Positions 5,636 through 6,221 of a stretch of DNA of 6,221 nt are shown one piece after another. The stretch's first letter is position 1. Every line of letters begins with the position of its first letter. This stretch comes from Clostridia bacterium (lineage in GTDB: Bacteria; Bacillota; Clostridia; Oscillospirales; CAG-272), in contig JAFTIV010000146.1 in assembly GCA_017456685.1 (NCBI GenBank), forward strand, positions 1-6,221. Direction: 5' to 3'. The notes beneath the pieces are model-generated. The model was not told where the DNA came from, did no database searches, and saw nothing but the letters and a program-made list of their open reading frames with translations. Made by a program: the position numbers and the translations under genes.

Positions 5636-6221
5636 TTGATAAACGATAAGAGTGATTTGATAAGGACTCGGAAAAGCACTAAAAATTTGTTCTTTCATGG
5701 AGTTCTTGCACTAACCGTCGCAAATTTGATTGTTAAGGCGGTAGGACTGATATCTAAAATCGCGCTTAATCGTGTAGTAGGCAGTATAGGCGCAGGATAT
5801 TACAGCTCTGCATACGAGATATATGCTTATTTGTATGTTATATCAACGGCAGGCTTGCCGGTTGCGCTTTCAATAATGATTGCTAAAAGTCGCTCCAAGG
5901 GGCGACTTTTAGAGGCTCGAAAAATATTTGATATCGCAATTCTTTTGTTTTTAAGTATAGGATTTGTTTTTTCGAGCTTTATGATAGCCTTTTCTAAACA
6001 GCTCTCTGGAGTCATTGGTGCGCCTGACACGGCAATGTGTATCGTTGCGATAGCGCCGACAATGCTTTTTATATGTATCAGTAGCTGTATAAGAGGCTAT
6101 TTTCAAGGCTATCAGCTTATGGGTCCAACAGCCCTTTCACAGCTTATAGAAGCCATCTGTAAGGTTGGAATAGGTGTTTCACTTGCTTTGTGGGCAAGGT
6201 CAAGGGGTTATGCTGACCATA
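5636..6221 (+). CDS. SpoVB/MurJ-type lipid-linked oligosaccharide flippase, N-terminal part (3' end outside window)
   Basis: 195 codons are visible and the frame is open to the window end. The start is TTG 5636: AGAGGA lies eight bases upstream, the nearest upstream in-frame stop is the preceding gene's TAA (5615-5617), and the first in-frame ATG (5876) is codon 81, after two predicted membrane helices. Approximate hydrophobic segments are 19-40, 60-83, 97-118, 132-151 and 165-187, the start of the usual 12-14 helices. Family signatures are ISTAGLPVALS at 69-79 (end of helix 2) and RGYFQGYQLMGPTALSQLIE at 153-172, typical of the SpoVB/YtgP/MurJ branch of the MOP exporter superfamily. These integral membrane proteins move undecaprenyl-linked cell-wall or polysaccharide precursors across the cytoplasmic membrane. 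Which substrate (lipid II, spore cortex precursor or another glycan) cannot be told from this fragment, so no symbol is given. Confidence 0.88.
   Translation, partial: MINDKSDLIRTRKSTKNLFFHGVLALTVANLIVKAVGLISKIALNRVVGSIGAGYYSSAYEIYAYLYVISTAGLPVALSIMIAKSRSKGRLLEARKIFDIAILLFLSIGFVFSSFMIAFSKQLSGVIGAPDTAMCIVAIAPTMLFICISSCIRGYFQGYQLMGPTALSQLIEAICKVGIGVSLALWARSRGYADH
5885..5910 (+). repeat. Perfect inverted repeat (hairpin) inside the flippase coding region
   Basis: AAAAGTCGC (5885-5893) is followed eight bases later by its exact reverse complement GCGACTTTT (5902-5910). One G-U and one more C-G pair can extend the stem to 11 bp, leaving a CAAG loop. The right arm ends in TTTT, so it superficially looks like an intrinsic terminator. 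However, those Ts pair with the As of the left arm, and the stem is inside the codons for the positively charged loop between membrane helices 2 and 3. Function, if any, is unknown. Confidence 0.6.

Larger units (their letters stand above)
1..6221 (+). other. Single compact operon recJ-rel-dtd-hemZ-kinase-flippase
   Basis: Six collinear genes have junctions of +12, -4, -4, +4 and +18 bp. Two junctions are ATGA overlaps, and at two others a stop codon shares bases with the next ribosome binding site. No intergenic hairpin or recognisable -35/-10 pair fits in the gaps. Co-transcription is inferred from spacing. The promoter lies upstream of the window and the terminator downstream. Confidence 0.8.

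Noticed and set aside
5827..6030. 67-codon minus-strand frame inside the flippase region, and other short frames inside rel, dtd, hemZ and the kinase
   Set aside because: All lie wholly within well-supported genes, lack ribosome binding sites of their own and show no domain features.
1..6221. A novel defence, mobile or biosynthetic system, CRISPR array, insertion sequence, tRNA or riboswitch
   Set aside because: Both strands were considered. The window is filled by six collinear core-type genes with almost no intergenic DNA, and no direct repeats, transposase, phage or toxin features were seen.

Overview
This window looks like a chromosomal housekeeping segment from a low-to-moderate GC Firmicute, most likely a member of the Clostridia (Oscillospiraceae/Ruminococcaceae-like lineages fit, but the sequence alone does not settle this). 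The reasons are the gene set and order (recJ, a bifunctional Rel, dtd, hemZ, then a membrane flippase), the Firmicute-type C-terminal domain on RecJ, the very strong AGGAGG-type ribosome binding sites, and the Rel/HemZ protein types.

Layout: six genes, all on the + strand, fill essentially the whole window. They are the 3' end of recJ (1-569), rel (582-2798), dtd (2795-3241), hemZ (3238-4704), a small uridine-kinase-type P-loop kinase (4709-5617) and the 5' part of a SpoVB/MurJ-type flippase (5636-6221, running off the end). Junctions are 12 bp, -4 bp (ATGA), -4 bp (ATGA), 4 bp and 18 bp. No gap is large enough for a terminator or promoter, so this reads as one operon with coupled translation. 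No RNA gene, mobile element, CRISPR array or gene-free stretch over 20 bp was seen.

Functionally the genes are a mixed core set: DNA repair (RecJ), stringent-response alarmone metabolism (Rel), removal of D-amino acids from mischarged tRNA (Dtd), a radical-SAM protein of the coproporphyrinogen dehydrogenase family (HemZ), a kinase with unknown substrate, and export of a lipid-linked sugar intermediate (flippase). The recJ-rel-dtd-hemZ part follows a neighbourhood familiar in Firmicutes, but apt, often found between recJ and rel, is not present here.

Two start sites deserve correction. The kinase should start at ATG 4709, not at the upstream TTG 4691, because the span between is its ribosome binding site. 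The flippase has no ATG in its first 80 codons and most likely starts at TTG 5636. I do not see a new defence, mobile or biosynthetic system. The best leads are the stand-alone kinase paired with a flippase, and an almost exceptionless codon-pair rule (Lys/Glu codons end in G before a C-initial codon) that also makes AAGCTT very frequent.
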